DNA of 64,000 nucleotides, taken from NCBI RefSeq assembly GCF_003384725.1, contig NZ_QNVV01000018.1:1-64000 (forward strand). The letters are read 5' to 3'. The notes beneath the pieces are model-generated. The model was not told the origin of the DNA and searched no databases. It worked only from the letters and a program-made list of their open reading frames with translations. Below, piece by piece: positions 42,457 to 51,959 of this stretch. The translations under genes were made by a program, and so were the position numbers. The stretch comes from Chryseobacterium pennipullorum (GTDB taxonomy: Bacteria; Bacteroidota; Bacteroidia; Flavobacteriales; Weeksellaceae). Within the stretch, counting starts at the first letter, position 1. Each line of letters opens with the position of its first letter.

Positions 42457-43491
42457 TTATTGTTGGAAATTAAAATCTCCTGTCAAAGAATCAACATAGA
42501 CCGTAGTCATTGTTGGAGACTTGAAACCAAATCCTTCTGCAGCTCCTTTATTTGATCCCGAATCAATTGCTGCTCCAATCGCTGCACCTACTATTCCTCC
42601 AGCAAAAGCTCCGATTAAACCAGCGGGTCCTATGGTTGATTTTGCAAAAAGCTGTGATCTGGATATTATAATATAAAATCCATTTTCATTTTTTTTCATT
42701 TCCTGAAAACCATTGGGTGTAAGTCGATATGCTATGCCTGCATCTACATAACCAAATACTTCACCTAAAGAAATTACAAGATCGTCCTGATCTTTAATCC
42801 TCACCACTCTGCCTTTTTTATTTTTCTCAACAGAATAGCCCTCTGCCGGTTTCTGATCAGAAAAACTTTTGAAATTTAAGTACACTCCATCTTTCAGCTC
42901 CTGGTGTAGGGATTTATTATTTTTGATCAAATAGGAATTATAGCTTGTAATATCATTTTCGGTGATATAATGATTGGACACCCCATTAGAATAAGATACC
43001 TTAATAAATCCGGTAATGATATCAGAGACCGTATCAGATAAATATTTTGAAGTACTATTAGCCGTTCTTTCCGGGTTACTGACAATGACATTATCGTATC
43101 GGCTAATAAAATAATATTTATCGTTTCTTTTCAGAAAACTTGAGATTTTTATCTTAGCCTTTGAATACATAAATTTGTCATTTCTGGCTTGTTCGTCATA
43201 GATTTTTAACTCTTCAAGCATGATAACAATATCATTATTTCCTTTCACTTTGTTATCTTCTGCAAACCGGTTTTCAATAAAGCTTTTCAGGTCTCCATCA
43301 TGCAGTTTAAATTCTATATCTCCCTTTTTACCGGATATTTTGCCTATTTCTTTATCTGTTCTGTTATCAATCAGCGTAAGAGATTTCGCAAGGCCCCTTC
43401 GGTCTTTGATATTTTGTTTGAATTGAATGGTTTCCACTTTCTGCGCTGGCACAATCAATGAAAACAGCAGGAATAAAATAATTTTTTTCAT
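42457..43491 (-). CDS. Secreted glycine-zipper protein, tandem paralogue 1
   Basis: A 344-residue protein with signal peptide MKKIILFLLFSLIVPAQ, then VETIQFKQNIKDRRGLAKSLTLIDNR. The C-terminal glycine zipper GPAGLIGAFAGGIVGAAIG is followed by TVYVDSLTGDFNFQ. It is a diverged tandem duplicate of the gene at 41302-42321. Function unknown; probably envelope-associated. Confidence 0.78.
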   Translation of the reverse strand: MKKIILFLLFSLIVPAQKVETIQFKQNIKDRRGLAKSLTLIDNRTDKEIGKISGKKGDIEFKLHDGDLKSFIENRFAEDNKVKGNNDIVIMLEELKIYDEQARNDKFMYSKAKIKISSFLKRNDKYYFISRYDNVIVSNPERTANSTSKYLSDTVSDIITGFIKVSYSNGVSNHYITENDITSYNSYLIKNNKSLHQELKDGVYLNFKSFSDQKPAEGYSVEKNKKGRVVRIKDQDDLVISLGEVFGYVDAGIAYRLTPNGFQEMKKNENGFYIIISRSQLFAKSTIGPAGLIGAFAGGIVGAAIGAAIDSGSNKGAAEGFGFKSPTMTTVYVDSLTGDFNFQQ

Positions 43492-43610
43492 CTGTAAGTT
43501 TTCATCAAAAATATGAATTTAGCGATAGCTAAACGGCTCTCACAAAAATAATTTTGTAAGAGCCGTCCAACATTAAAAAAATAAACTATTATGGGTTTTG
43601 TTTAGGTCCC
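43481..43610. repeat. Duplicated intergenic segment, copy 2 (with terminator hairpin)
   Basis: Partner of 42311-42440. It spans the start of paralogue 1, the hairpin at 43532-43566 and the 3' end of the gene at 43589-44095. On the minus strand the hairpin follows the gene ending at 43589. Confidence 0.75.
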
Positions 43611-44095
43611 TGACCTTTATTCCTGTGAGGTTTTCTTTCCTCCATTTTATCTTTCATCATTTTTTCGGATTGAAACAGTTTCAGAACTTTTTGGCAGGGA
43701 ATTACCTGCTGCATTTTATCTGCGTATTTTTTTCTGTTATCCAAAAGCTTCTGCCCTACTTCAAAGCTTTGTTGCAGCTTAGCTTTAGCTTCATCGTCCG
43801 AAAGGGTTTCAGGATCGAAACCAGGATCAAACTGGCTTTTGATCTGCTTCTGACTGTCGAGGTATTCGTTATAAAGCTGAGTAAATTCGGTTTTAACTCC
43901 CGGATCTACATTCAGATTGTCCATAATCATATTATTCCTGAATTTTTTAAGGAGTTCTTTCCTTTCTTCAGGAGAAAGATTATTGATGACCTCTTTTCTC
44001 TGCTTAGGATCCATCTTCTTCCAGTCATAATCCGTCCTTTGGGCATTTAAGCCAAAACCATAAATAATAAAAAGCGTCAATATTATTTTTTTCAT
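43589..44095 (-). CDS. Secreted Spy/CpxP-like helical protein
   Basis: A 168-residue protein with signal peptide MKKIILTLFIIYGFGLNAQ, then Lys/Glu-rich helices (LSPEERKELLKKFRNNMIMDNL, FQSEKMMKDKMEERKPHR). Such proteins often follow ECF sigma and anti-sigma genes, and may sense envelope stress. It starts 4 bp after the anti-sigma-like gene stop. Confidence 0.7.
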   Translation of the reverse strand: MKKIILTLFIIYGFGLNAQRTDYDWKKMDPKQRKEVINNLSPEERKELLKKFRNNMIMDNLNVDPGVKTEFTQLYNEYLDSQKQIKSQFDPGFDPETLSDDEAKAKLQQSFEVGQKLLDNRKKYADKMQQVIPCQKVLKLFQSEKMMKDKMEERKPHRNKGQGPKQNP

Positions 44096-44099
44096 CTTC

Positions 44100-44642
44100 T
44101 TAATTATATAAATCCAAATAAACGTCTTGCGTCGAGTTGCTTGCTAATTCTGCAATCTCAGAATTAGAAAACGAATCCAGATAATCATTCATCCGGTTTT
44201 CTTCTTTCTTTGCCGCCGGTGTTACCGGTTGGGATACTGCTGTTGCCTTTTGCGTTTCATTTTCGTTTTTAAAGGCATAAGTAGTATTATTTTTTTGATT
44301 ATCAAGTGTTTGATTGTTATTTTCAACAGAAGTTAAATCTTCTTGTAAGGTTTCATAAGCGATCTCACTTTCTTTCTGAGGTTCTCCTTTATGGGAAGCG
44401 TACACCTTCTCTGAATCCTGTCCGCTTTCTACAGGGCTGTTATCGGAATTGAAAATATAAGTCGCTCCAAAAATCAAAGCCAGAGATGCCGCGGCGGCAT
44501 ACATCCAGTTCAGCTTAAAGACAGGTGCTTTTTTGCTTGTCTTTATATCATTCAAAACGTTCTCCTGAATGTTTCTAAACAAATCATCAGGCACTGTGTA
44601 AATGTTTTTACGCTCTAATTTTTCTATATCGAAGTCTTTCAT
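44100..44642 (-). CDS. Probable anti-sigma factor, single-pass membrane protein
   Basis: A 180-residue protein. The short cytoplasmic N-terminus (MKDFDIEKLERKNIYTVPDDLFRNIQENVLNDIK) could bind sigma. One membrane helix (WMYAAAASLALIFGATYIF, about 46-64) and an Asn/Glu/Thr-rich periplasmic tail follow. It lies 17 bp after the ECF sigma gene. The anti-sigma role is inferred from position and topology. Confidence 0.72.
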   Translation of the reverse strand: MKDFDIEKLERKNIYTVPDDLFRNIQENVLNDIKTSKKAPVFKLNWMYAAAASLALIFGATYIFNSDNSPVESGQDSEKVYASHKGEPQKESEIAYETLQEDLTSVENNNQTLDNQKNNTTYAFKNENETQKATAVSQPVTPAAKKEENRMNDYLDSFSNSEIAELASNSTQDVYLDLYN

Positions 44643-44659
44643 CTTTGTTGTATCAAAAA

Positions 44660-45211
44660 TTATCTTTCGTAATTTTCTTTAATATAATCTTCTATTTTCT
44701 GTTTGGCATAATGATAATTGGTTTTCAAAGTCCCCACAGACATATCTACGATTTTTGAGATTTCCTCATAAGGGAGATCATCATAATACCGCATGGTAAA
44801 TACCAGTTTCTGCTTCTCTGGCAGGCTTTGTATGGCATTCTGCAGCAGAGTCTGTATTTCTTCAGCATCACCTTCCGTATTATCGGCAACGAGGTTCTGC
44901 ATATGATACTCCGGATCTTCATCCGTTTTCTGCATTTTCTTCAGCTTGTTCACCTGCTGCAATGCTTCATTGGTAGCAATTCTGTACAGCCAGGTATACA
45001 GCTGGCTATCATTTTTGAACTGGTGAAAATTCTGATAAGCTTTAATAAAAGTTTCCTGCAAAGTATCCTGCGCAAGATCTCCGTCCACAATAATTCTTCT
45101 TATGTGCCAGTACAATCTGCTTTGATAAGCATCCATCAAGGCACGAACCCCCTTTTCCTGGGTCCGTGGATTCTGCATCAACGAAATAATTTCCGCGTCC
45201 TTAATCTTCAT
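44660..45211 (-). CDS. ECF-type RNA polymerase sigma factor
   Basis: A 183-residue sigma-70 family ECF factor. Region 2 is DTLQETFIKAYQNFHQFKNDSQLYTWLYRIATNEALQQ. Region 4 is LPEKQKLVFTMRYYDDLPYEEISKIVDMSVGTLKTNYHYAKQKI. It heads an operon with an anti-sigma-like protein, a Spy-like protein and two secreted paralogues, and is probably autoregulated by envelope signals. Confidence 0.92.
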   Translation of the reverse strand: MKIKDAEIISLMQNPRTQEKGVRALMDAYQSRLYWHIRRIIVDGDLAQDTLQETFIKAYQNFHQFKNDSQLYTWLYRIATNEALQQVNKLKKMQKTDEDPEYHMQNLVADNTEGDAEEIQTLLQNAIQSLPEKQKLVFTMRYYDDLPYEEISKIVDMSVGTLKTNYHYAKQKIEDYIKENYER

Positions 45212-45389
45212 AAGATGCTTTCATTGTTTTGGATTACAAAAATAGCTTAAAGTTAAATTAAATATCAACTTTCAGTTAAAATATTAAAAATAATATGAGA
45301 CAGTTACGCAATAAACGTGCCTGGACAGATGGATTGTTTTGTACAGCGGTCTTCTTTCCGGAATCGGCTTAAAATCCTATATTTGTTAT

Positions 45390-46139
45390 ATGCAAATTGT
45401 AATCATCGGTTCCGGAAATGTTGCTTATCATATGGCCAAAGCCTTTAGTCTGAAGGATATTCCTTTAGCTCAGATCTTTGGCAGGAACCAAAAAGAACTG
45501 AATAAGATTTCTGAAGAACTGAATATTCCCAATTCTACGGAGGATTTAAAAGATGCGGATCTGTATATCATCTGTGTCAGTGATAATTCTGTAGAGCAAG
45601 TCTCCGGAATCATTTCCAAAAAAGACTGTCTGGTTGCCCATACTTCAGGATCTTTGCCTAAAGAGGTCCTAAACGGTAATTACAGAAAAGCAAGTTTTTA
45701 TCCTCTACAGACGTTTTCAAAATCAAAGGAACTGAAGTATGAGAAAATTCCATTTTTTATTGAAGCGGAGAACGAAGAGGATCAAAGAATTCTGTTTGAA
45801 CTGGCCTCAGAGGTTTCGAAAAAGGTGATGAAAAGCAGCTACGAAAAAAGAAAATATATTCACCTGACAGCTGTCTTTGCCTGTAATTTTGTAAATCATC
45901 TTTTTGCAAGGGCCAAAGAAATCTCAGATTCGCAGGAAATTCCGTTTGATTATTTCTTACCGCTCATTGATGAAACGGTTCAGAAAATATATGAAATCGA
46001 ACCCAAAAAGGCGCAAACAGGCCCTGCAGTACGAAATGATGTGCGGGTGTTACAGCTGCATGAACAGTTATTAAAAGATGAAAGTCTGGAAATTTATAAA
46101 ACAATGAATCATTCTATTCAAAAAATGTATGAGCTATAA
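45390..46139 (+). CDS. DUF2520 Rossmann-fold protein
   Basis: A 249-residue NAD(P)-binding protein starting MQIVIIGSGNVAYHMAKAF. The DUF2520 C-terminal helical part (KRKYIHLTAVFACNFVNHLF, RNDVRVLQLHEQLL) resembles ProC/ketopantoate reductase-like dehydrogenases. The frame is open from 45339, but the GSGNV motif sets the start at 45390. A -7 element TATATTTG lies at 45378-45385, so the transcript may be leaderless. The next gene overlaps by 11 bp. Confidence 0.85.
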   Translation: MQIVIIGSGNVAYHMAKAFSLKDIPLAQIFGRNQKELNKISEELNIPNSTEDLKDADLYIICVSDNSVEQVSGIISKKDCLVAHTSGSLPKEVLNGNYRKASFYPLQTFSKSKELKYEKIPFFIEAENEEDQRILFELASEVSKKVMKSSYEKRKYIHLTAVFACNFVNHLFARAKEISDSQEIPFDYFLPLIDETVQKIYEIEPKKAQTGPAVRNDVRVLQLHEQLLKDESLEIYKTMNHSIQKMYEL

Positions 46140-46647
46140 AGAGAAATTAAAAGATATCAAGGCATTTGTATTTGATGTAGACGGAGTTTTCACCGATGGA
46201 AGCGTATATCTTCTGCCTGGTGGAAATATGTGCAGGGTGATGAATGTCCTGGATGGATATGCCGTCGTAAAAGCTTTGAAGAACAATTACCTTATCGGGG
46301 TAATTACCGGAGGGAATGATGAAATGGTAAAACACAGGATCAATTATCTGGGAATTCAGGATTATTATCCGAAATCTCATGATAAGATGGTTGATTTTGA
46401 AGATTTTAAGAAAAAATACAATCTGAAAAATGAAGAAATCCTGACCATGGGTGACGACCTTCCGGATATTCACATTATGGAAAGTTCAGCCATTGCAGCG
46501 TGTCCCGAAAATGCTGTTCCTGAAGTGAAAGGCATCTCCACTTACATTTCTCCGAAAAAAGGAGGAACAGGAGCGGTACGTGATGTCATCGAACAGGTGA
46601 TGAAAGTACAGGGAAACTGGCATGATGATAATACCCAATCTGTATAA
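46129..46647 (+). CDS. KdsC-like HAD phosphatase
   Basis: A 172-residue HAD hydrolase without a cap. Motif I is FDVDGVFTDGSVYL, motif II ITGGN, the Lys is in YPKSHDK, and motif IV is MGDDLPDIHIM. The closest role is 3-deoxy-D-manno-octulosonate 8-phosphate phosphatase in lipopolysaccharide synthesis. The exact substrate is inferred. It overlaps the DUF2520 gene and precedes maf by 2 bp. Confidence 0.87.
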   Translation: MSYKEKLKDIKAFVFDVDGVFTDGSVYLLPGGNMCRVMNVLDGYAVVKALKNNYLIGVITGGNDEMVKHRINYLGIQDYYPKSHDKMVDFEDFKKKYNLKNEEILTMGDDLPDIHIMESSAIAACPENAVPEVKGISTYISPKKGGTGAVRDVIEQVMKVQGNWHDDNTQSV

Positions 46648-46649
46648 TA

Positions 46650-47213
46650 ATGAAATTACTTTTAGCCTCCCAGTCGCCACGAAGAAAAGAACTGCTTACC
46701 AGTCTTGGTTTTGAGTTTGAAGTAGTGAAAATAGATTGTGAAGAAATTCTTCCCCAACATATTAAAGTAGAAGAAGCTGCTGCCTACCTTTCTGATTTAA
46801 AGGCAGATGCTTTCAGAAGCCTGCAGGCAGATGAAGTTTTACTGACTGCCGATACGATAGTAGCCATCGACAATCAGGTCCTGGGGAAACCTAAAGATGA
46901 GCAAGATGCATTCAGGATGCTTCAGAGCCTTTCGGGCAGGACCCATCAGGTATATACCGGCATTACCATTAAAACGGCAGATCAAACCTTTACAGAAACA
47001 GATGTAGCTGATGTCACTCTGAATGAACTGACAGATGATGAAATACACTATTACATTCAAAATTATAAACCTTTCGATAAGGCGGGAAGCTATGGGATCC
47101 AGGAATGGCTGGGTATGGCAAAGATCAGCAGGCTTACGGGAAGCTTTTATACCATTATGGGACTTCCCACCCATCTCGTTTACAAAATTTTAAAAGAAAC
47201 CTCATTGATTTAA
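46650..47213 (+). CDS. Maf-family nucleoside triphosphate pyrophosphatase
   Basis: A 187-residue protein starting MKLLLASQSPRRKELLTSLG. LLTADTIVAIDNQVLGKPKD, LSGRTHQVYTGI and DKAGSYGIQ are the Maf signatures. It hydrolyses non-canonical or dTTP/UTP nucleotides to monophosphates and is linked to septum control. It is third in the DUF2520-KdsC-Maf cluster. Confidence 0.92.
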   Translation: MKLLLASQSPRRKELLTSLGFEFEVVKIDCEEILPQHIKVEEAAAYLSDLKADAFRSLQADEVLLTADTIVAIDNQVLGKPKDEQDAFRMLQSLSGRTHQVYTGITIKTADQTFTETDVADVTLNELTDDEIHYYIQNYKPFDKAGSYGIQEWLGMAKISRLTGSFYTIMGLPTHLVYKILKETSLI

Positions 47214-47340
47214 ACGTCTATAAAGAAGAAATAAATATTTCCGTAAGAAATATAAATATTATTCATTATAAAATTTTATTATTTTTACAAAATCATCAAA
47301 CAGTCATAATAAAAAGCAGATTAGCGAGTTATATTGAATA

Positions 47341-49929
47341 ATGAAAAAAAATATTTTATTCCTTTTAGTTATATGCCTTGTTGCTTCATGTGCTACCAAA
47401 ACAAAAAAGCCGGAGCAGCGATCAAAACTATTGAAAGGATTTTCCACATATTACAACACTCTTTTTAATGCTAAGGATGCGTTAAACAGTGAGTTTACAA
47501 GCAGGGATAAGGGGCATAAGGATAATTTTTATGCACCCTATATTCCCATTCTTACCTACGAAGAACAACCTTTAGGAAGCGATCTTGGCCAAACGGCTGC
47601 TTTTGCAGAGAATTCTATGAAAATGGCTGAAGTCGCCAACAAACCTCCGGTAAGGGGCTCTGGAATCCCTGGGATTCCTGGTATTCCGGGAATGTCCGGA
47701 AATGATTCTGGAAATCAGAATCCTGAAGGGGGAGAGGCCAAAGGTGCCACCACACTGGAAATTGCAGAAGCAAAGGCACTGAAGGCTATCAACAAATATT
47801 CTGTTACCAGAAACGGGGAAGAGAAAAACAAGCAGATTTTTGATGCCTATATGATTCTTGCCCAGGCCAGGATTTACCGTAACAAATCGCTGGAAGCACT
47901 GGATGCCCTGAATTATGTTTTTACCCGTATGAAGGATGACAAGAGAATACCTTTGGCGAGAATCTATCAGGGGTTGGCGTACGATAAGCTGAAGGACTAC
48001 CATAAAGCTCATGAAACCTTTGCGAAACTGAAAGGAGAGAAGATCGATAAAAGCTATGCCAAGCTGCTGAGCATTTATTACTCTGAATCTCTTCTCGATG
48101 CGGGAAAAAAGGAAGAGGCCGCAAGGGAGCTCGACCAGGCATTTGAACTGAATACAGACAGAAAACTGAAAAGCAGAATCGCCTACCTGAGAGGACAGGT
48201 CCTGGAAAATCTTGGCCAGAATGACAAGGCCAGGGAAAGCTTCACTGCCGCCTACAAATATGCCAATGATTTTGAATTTGAAGTAAAATCCCAGATTGCT
48301 ATTGCCAAAACTTTTAACGGAAAAGGAGATTATAACGGAGCTAAGAATTATCTGGAAGGCATCAGTAAGAAAGGAACTTACGGTTCCCGAAAGAATGAAT
48401 TCTATTATGCCTTGGGCCTGATGGCTAATAAGGCTGGAAAAAAGGAAGAAGCACAGGATTTTTTCAGAAAATCCCTTTTCGAAAAGGTTTCAGATCCACA
48501 GATCCGTGGACTGGCCTATTATGAGATCGGAAAGAGCTACCTTGAAAAAAATGATTATATCGGCGCAGGCACATATTATGATTCCGCTTTAGCCGTGATG
48601 ACGTATGAGCCTTCAAAAATTCTTTTGAAAGATCAATCAGGATACATTAAAAAGATCTCTAAAAACTATTATCTGATCAAAAAGAATGACAGTATTCTTT
48701 CTCTGGCTAAGATGGATGATGCCCAGAGAACAGATTTCTTCACAAAATACATTGCCAAATTAAAAGCTAAGGAGGAAAAGGAGGAACTGGAAAGAAAGCG
48801 CGCAGAGAGAAATAAGGGTTTTGATACGGGTGATTATAATGCCAATTCAATTTTCGCCAATAAGTCCAATGCTTTTGAAGATTTTGGGGTTACTACAAAA
48901 GGGTTTTATTTCAACAATTCCGGAACGGTAAGCAAAGGAACTTCTACATTTAAGCAGGTCTGGGGAGAAAGAGCACTTTCTGATAACTGGCGTTTTTCTA
49001 AAAAAATGGCGACCATTGAGGATATGAAAAGCGAGGCGTTGGGCGTTACTACAGCTCCCAACCCAAGGCGTTTTGAACCCGCTTATTACATTGAGCAGAT
49101 TCCTGCAGATCAGGGAAAGCTGACACAGCTGAAAAAAGACAGGGACACCGCTTCTTTAGGGCTTGGTATTATGTATCAGAACTACTTTACCAATACTCCT
49201 CTTGCTACCAAGACCCTGTATGATCTTGTCGATGTAAATCCGGAAGAAAAAGTAATGCTTCAGGCCCTGTATGAGATTTTCGCCATGAACTATGAGAAGA
49301 CCCCGAACGCTTCTGAGCGGGCAAAACAGATTCTTCTGAAAGATTACCCTTATACTTCTTATGCTGAATTTGCCAGAAATCCAAAAAACAAGTCTTTTGT
49401 AAAATCTACGGAAGATGTTGAAAATGAATATAAAAGAGCTTACGCCTTATTTGAATCCGAAAAATTTGCTGAAAGCAGGGATATTATAGATCAGACCATT
49501 CAGAAGTATCCGAAGGATGCACTGGTACCGAAATTATATCTGCTGAATGCCTTCAATGCCGGTAAATCCAGCGGTAAGGAAGTTATGATACTTCAGCTTG
49601 AGCAGGTAGCACTCAACTATTCTAAAACACCTGAAGGACTGCATGCTAAGGAAATGCTGAACTATCTGAAAAGTGAACTGAGCTTCCAGGCTACGGACAA
49701 TAAAGGAAATGCCGTTATGCAGCAGCCTGCATCGCCTGTTCAGCCCAACAATCAGAAAAACAATTCCACGCAAATGATGAATAACGTTCCACAGAATTCC
49801 GGAAATGTTCTGAATGAAGTAAATCTGAATCAGCAGAAAAAACCCGCTAAAAATCAGCAGCAGCAGAAAAGCGATAAAGCCAAGGAAAATCCAGTGAGGT
49901 CTCATGTTCCTGAGGGAGGTCCACAATAA
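47341..49929 (+). CDS. Type IX secretion system lipoprotein PorW/SprE
   Basis: An 862-residue lipoprotein (signal MKKNILFLLVICLVASC, lipidated Cys17) with the family opening LLKGFSTYYNTLFNAKDAL. Many TPR units follow at about 190-470, then a middle region with KQVWGERALSDNWRFSKK, further TPRs, and a Gln/Asn-rich C-terminal tail. PorW/SprE links the outer-membrane translocon to the inner-membrane motor in type IX secretion and gliding. A collagen-like GIPGIPGIPGM insert is present near residue 108. Confidence 0.9.
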   Translation: MKKNILFLLVICLVASCATKTKKPEQRSKLLKGFSTYYNTLFNAKDALNSEFTSRDKGHKDNFYAPYIPILTYEEQPLGSDLGQTAAFAENSMKMAEVANKPPVRGSGIPGIPGIPGMSGNDSGNQNPEGGEAKGATTLEIAEAKALKAINKYSVTRNGEEKNKQIFDAYMILAQARIYRNKSLEALDALNYVFTRMKDDKRIPLARIYQGLAYDKLKDYHKAHETFAKLKGEKIDKSYAKLLSIYYSESLLDAGKKEEAARELDQAFELNTDRKLKSRIAYLRGQVLENLGQNDKARESFTAAYKYANDFEFEVKSQIAIAKTFNGKGDYNGAKNYLEGISKKGTYGSRKNEFYYALGLMANKAGKKEEAQDFFRKSLFEKVSDPQIRGLAYYEIGKSYLEKNDYIGAGTYYDSALAVMTYEPSKILLKDQSGYIKKISKNYYLIKKNDSILSLAKMDDAQRTDFFTKYIAKLKAKEEKEELERKRAERNKGFDTGDYNANSIFANKSNAFEDFGVTTKGFYFNNSGTVSKGTSTFKQVWGERALSDNWRFSKKMATIEDMKSEALGVTTAPNPRRFEPAYYIEQIPADQGKLTQLKKDRDTASLGLGIMYQNYFTNTPLATKTLYDLVDVNPEEKVMLQALYEIFAMNYEKTPNASERAKQILLKDYPYTSYAEFARNPKNKSFVKSTEDVENEYKRAYALFESEKFAESRDIIDQTIQKYPKDALVPKLYLLNAFNAGKSSGKEVMILQLEQVALNYSKTPEGLHAKEMLNYLKSELSFQATDNKGNAVMQQPASPVQPNNQKNNSTQMMNNVPQNSGNVLNEVNLNQQKKPAKNQQQQKSDKAKENPVRSHVPEGGPQ

Positions 49930-49932
49930 AAT

Positions 49933-49965
49933 AAAAAAGCGAAGATCTGATCTTCGCTTTTTTTA
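49933..49965 (+). terminator. Terminator of porW/sprE
   Basis: AAAGCGAAGATC pairs with GATCTTCGCTTT and is followed by T residues. A-rich on the left, it can also serve tsaB. Confidence 0.88.
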
Positions 49966-50001
49966 TGTGTTCGTAGCAAATATGTGTTCGATACATAGAG
50001 C

Positions 50002-50673
50002 TTACGGTTTCTTTTTTACGCCGTGGAAATCCTTTAAATAGAAAGGCTCAAAATAGGCAATATCTTCCAATTCCTTATTTTGTATTTTTTCCAGTGTTTT
50101 TCTTATAAGGTATTGGGCAGAAGGGTACACATCTTCCTTAAAGTCGGCATCAGGGAGTTGTAAGATCTCTTTTGCTTTTTTAGCACCGTCTCCGGCAAAC
50201 AATACTTTTTTGCCAAGGAATTCGCTAAAAGAAGTTTCGTCCAGAATTTTAGCTTCAGTCTGAACGATCTCTTTCCCTGTATGACCGTCATAAACGGCCG
50301 TATACACCTCCATTCTTCTTGCATCGACTAACGGCACTATTAAATCATAATTGAGGCCTAAAAAAGGCTCTACGATGCTCTCAAGAGAGTTTACTGCTAC
50401 CAATGGAATCTTCAGCCCGTAACAGAAGCCTTTTGCAGAAGCAGCACCGATCCTCAGACCGGTATATGAGCCCGGTCCTTTACCTAAAGAAACAGCTTCA
50501 ATCTCACTAAGAGAAATTCCGGCACCTTCCAGCGCCCATTCCACGTAGGTATGAAGACTTTCTGATTGCTTATAGTTTTCGGAAACTTCCTCACATAGGC
50601 ACAATAGCGTTTCATCATCTGAGACTGCCACGGAACAGTTTTTAGAGGAGGTTTCTAGATATAGAATTTTCAT
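50002..50673 (-). CDS. tsaB: tRNA threonylcarbamoyladenosine synthesis protein TsaB
   Basis: A 223-residue ASKHA-fold protein, partner of TsaD in forming t6A37 in tRNAs. Motifs are ILYLETSSKNCSVAV at the N-terminus, GKGPGSYTGLRIGAASAKG (about 64-82) and VPLVDARRMEVY. The C-terminus is short and basic. It is encoded alone. Confidence 0.93.
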   Translation of the reverse strand: MKILYLETSSKNCSVAVSDDETLLCLCEEVSENYKQSESLHTYVEWALEGAGISLSEIEAVSLGKGPGSYTGLRIGAASAKGFCYGLKIPLVAVNSLESIVEPFLGLNYDLIVPLVDARRMEVYTAVYDGHTGKEIVQTEAKILDETSFSEFLGKKVLFAGDGAKKAKEILQLPDADFKEDVYPSAQYLIRKTLEKIQNKELEDIAYFEPFYLKDFHGVKKKP

Positions 50674-50754
50674 TTTCTTGTTTTAAGCGAAAAAGCAGAC
50701 TTCAAAAAGCAATCCGCTTTATATTTTCTGCAAATTTACTTCTTTCTTTTGACA

Positions 50755-51504
50755 CTATTTTCTGTAAATCGTTCTTGGTTCCGACTGGGCACTGGGGTAA
50801 ATGGTCATATCCGAAATGGTAACATGCTTCGGAGCATTGATACAATAAGCAATGGCATCTGCAATATCTTCAGCTTTTAAAGCTTCATACCCCGCATACA
50901 CCGTTGCAGCTTTTTCACCATCACCTTTAAACCGTACCATTGAGAAATCTGTTTCTACAGCTCCGGGTTGAATGTTGGTCACTTTAATTCCAAATTCTGT
51001 AAGTTCCAGCCTCATTCCTTCAGAGATAACATCGACCGCTTTTTTGGTAGCACAATACACTACGCCATTAGAATACGTTTGTCTTGCTGCCACAGAACTG
51101 ATGTTAATCACATGACCTAAATTTTTAGTTTTCATGGCAGGGATAATCATTTTAGAAACATATAACAGACCTTTAACATTGCCATCGATCATAGAATCCC
51201 AGTCATCAGTTTTTCCCGCAGACAAAGGATCCAGGCCATGGGCATTTCCAGCATTATTAATCAGGACATCAATCTCTTTCCAGTTTTCAGGAAGGGAAGT
51301 AATGGCAGACTCCACTTCATCAAGGTTTCTTACATCAAACGACAAACTAAATATTTCGGTATACTTTGAAAGTTCTGTTTTTACTGCTTCAAGGACTTCT
51401 TTTCGCCTGCCACAAATAATAATTCTGTTTCCTTGTCTGGCAAGAAGCTCCGCGGTGGCTTTGCCTATACCGGAAGTAGCACCGGTGATTAATATGGTCT
51501 TCAT
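50755..51504 (-). CDS. Short-chain dehydrogenase/reductase (YdfG-like)
   Basis: A 249-residue SDR. The NADP loop is TGATSGIGKATAELLARQG and NNAG follows at about 85. The catalytic Ser is in INISSVAAR, with Tyr-x3-Lys in VVYCATKKA. It resembles 3-hydroxy acid/serine dehydrogenases. The frame runs to 51555, but MKTILITGATSGIG at 51504 is the natural start. Confidence 0.9.
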   Translation of the reverse strand: MKTILITGATSGIGKATAELLARQGNRIIICGRRKEVLEAVKTELSKYTEIFSLSFDVRNLDEVESAITSLPENWKEIDVLINNAGNAHGLDPLSAGKTDDWDSMIDGNVKGLLYVSKMIIPAMKTKNLGHVINISSVAARQTYSNGVVYCATKKAVDVISEGMRLELTEFGIKVTNIQPGAVETDFSMVRFKGDGEKAATVYAGYEALKAEDIADAIAYCINAPKHVTISDMTIYPSAQSEPRTIYRK

Positions 51505-51585
51505 AAAATTACTTTTTAATGCAGCAATGGTACATTCCTGATCAGGGTAGAGCATTGCCCGTTATTATACTGTTGAATGGATTTA

Positions 51586-51957
51586 TCAATTGGCATCCAA
51601 TGCCTGAAAAGCATCGGTTATATGGTCTATGATTAAATTTCTTTTTGCATCCGGAAGAACAGCAATAATGTCAAACCGGACTTCTTTATCGGCATTATAT
51701 TCCTCAAGATAGTGATTGGCGGCAGAAACAATGGATCTTATTTTTGTTTTGGTTACAGCTTCCTGAGGAAGTATAAAGGCACCGGTAGATCTTGCTTTCA
51801 CTTCGACAACAATAATCTGATGATCTTTTTCAGCAATAATATCGATTTCATTCTTCTGAAAACGAAAGTTCCGGATAAGGATTTTATAGCCGTTTTTCTT
51901 AAGATAATCAGCCGCCCTGTCTTCAGCTATTTTTCCAAAATCATTATGATCTGCCAT
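51586..51957 (-). CDS. YraN family (UPF0102) endonuclease-like protein
   Basis: A 123-residue protein with the restriction-endonuclease-like core GKIAEDRAADYLKKNGYKIL, NEIDIIAEKDHQIIVVEVKAR (Asp...Glu-x-Lys) and FDIIAVL. Its cellular role is poorly defined. Its ATG lies 2 bp after the stop of a 32-residue ORF, which in turn follows the S66 peptidase gene. Confidence 0.9.
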   Translation of the reverse strand: MADHNDFGKIAEDRAADYLKKNGYKILIRNFRFQKNEIDIIAEKDHQIIVVEVKARSTGAFILPQEAVTKTKIRSIVSAANHYLEEYNADKEVRFDIIAVLPDAKRNLIIDHITDAFQALDAN

Positions 51958-51959
51958 TT

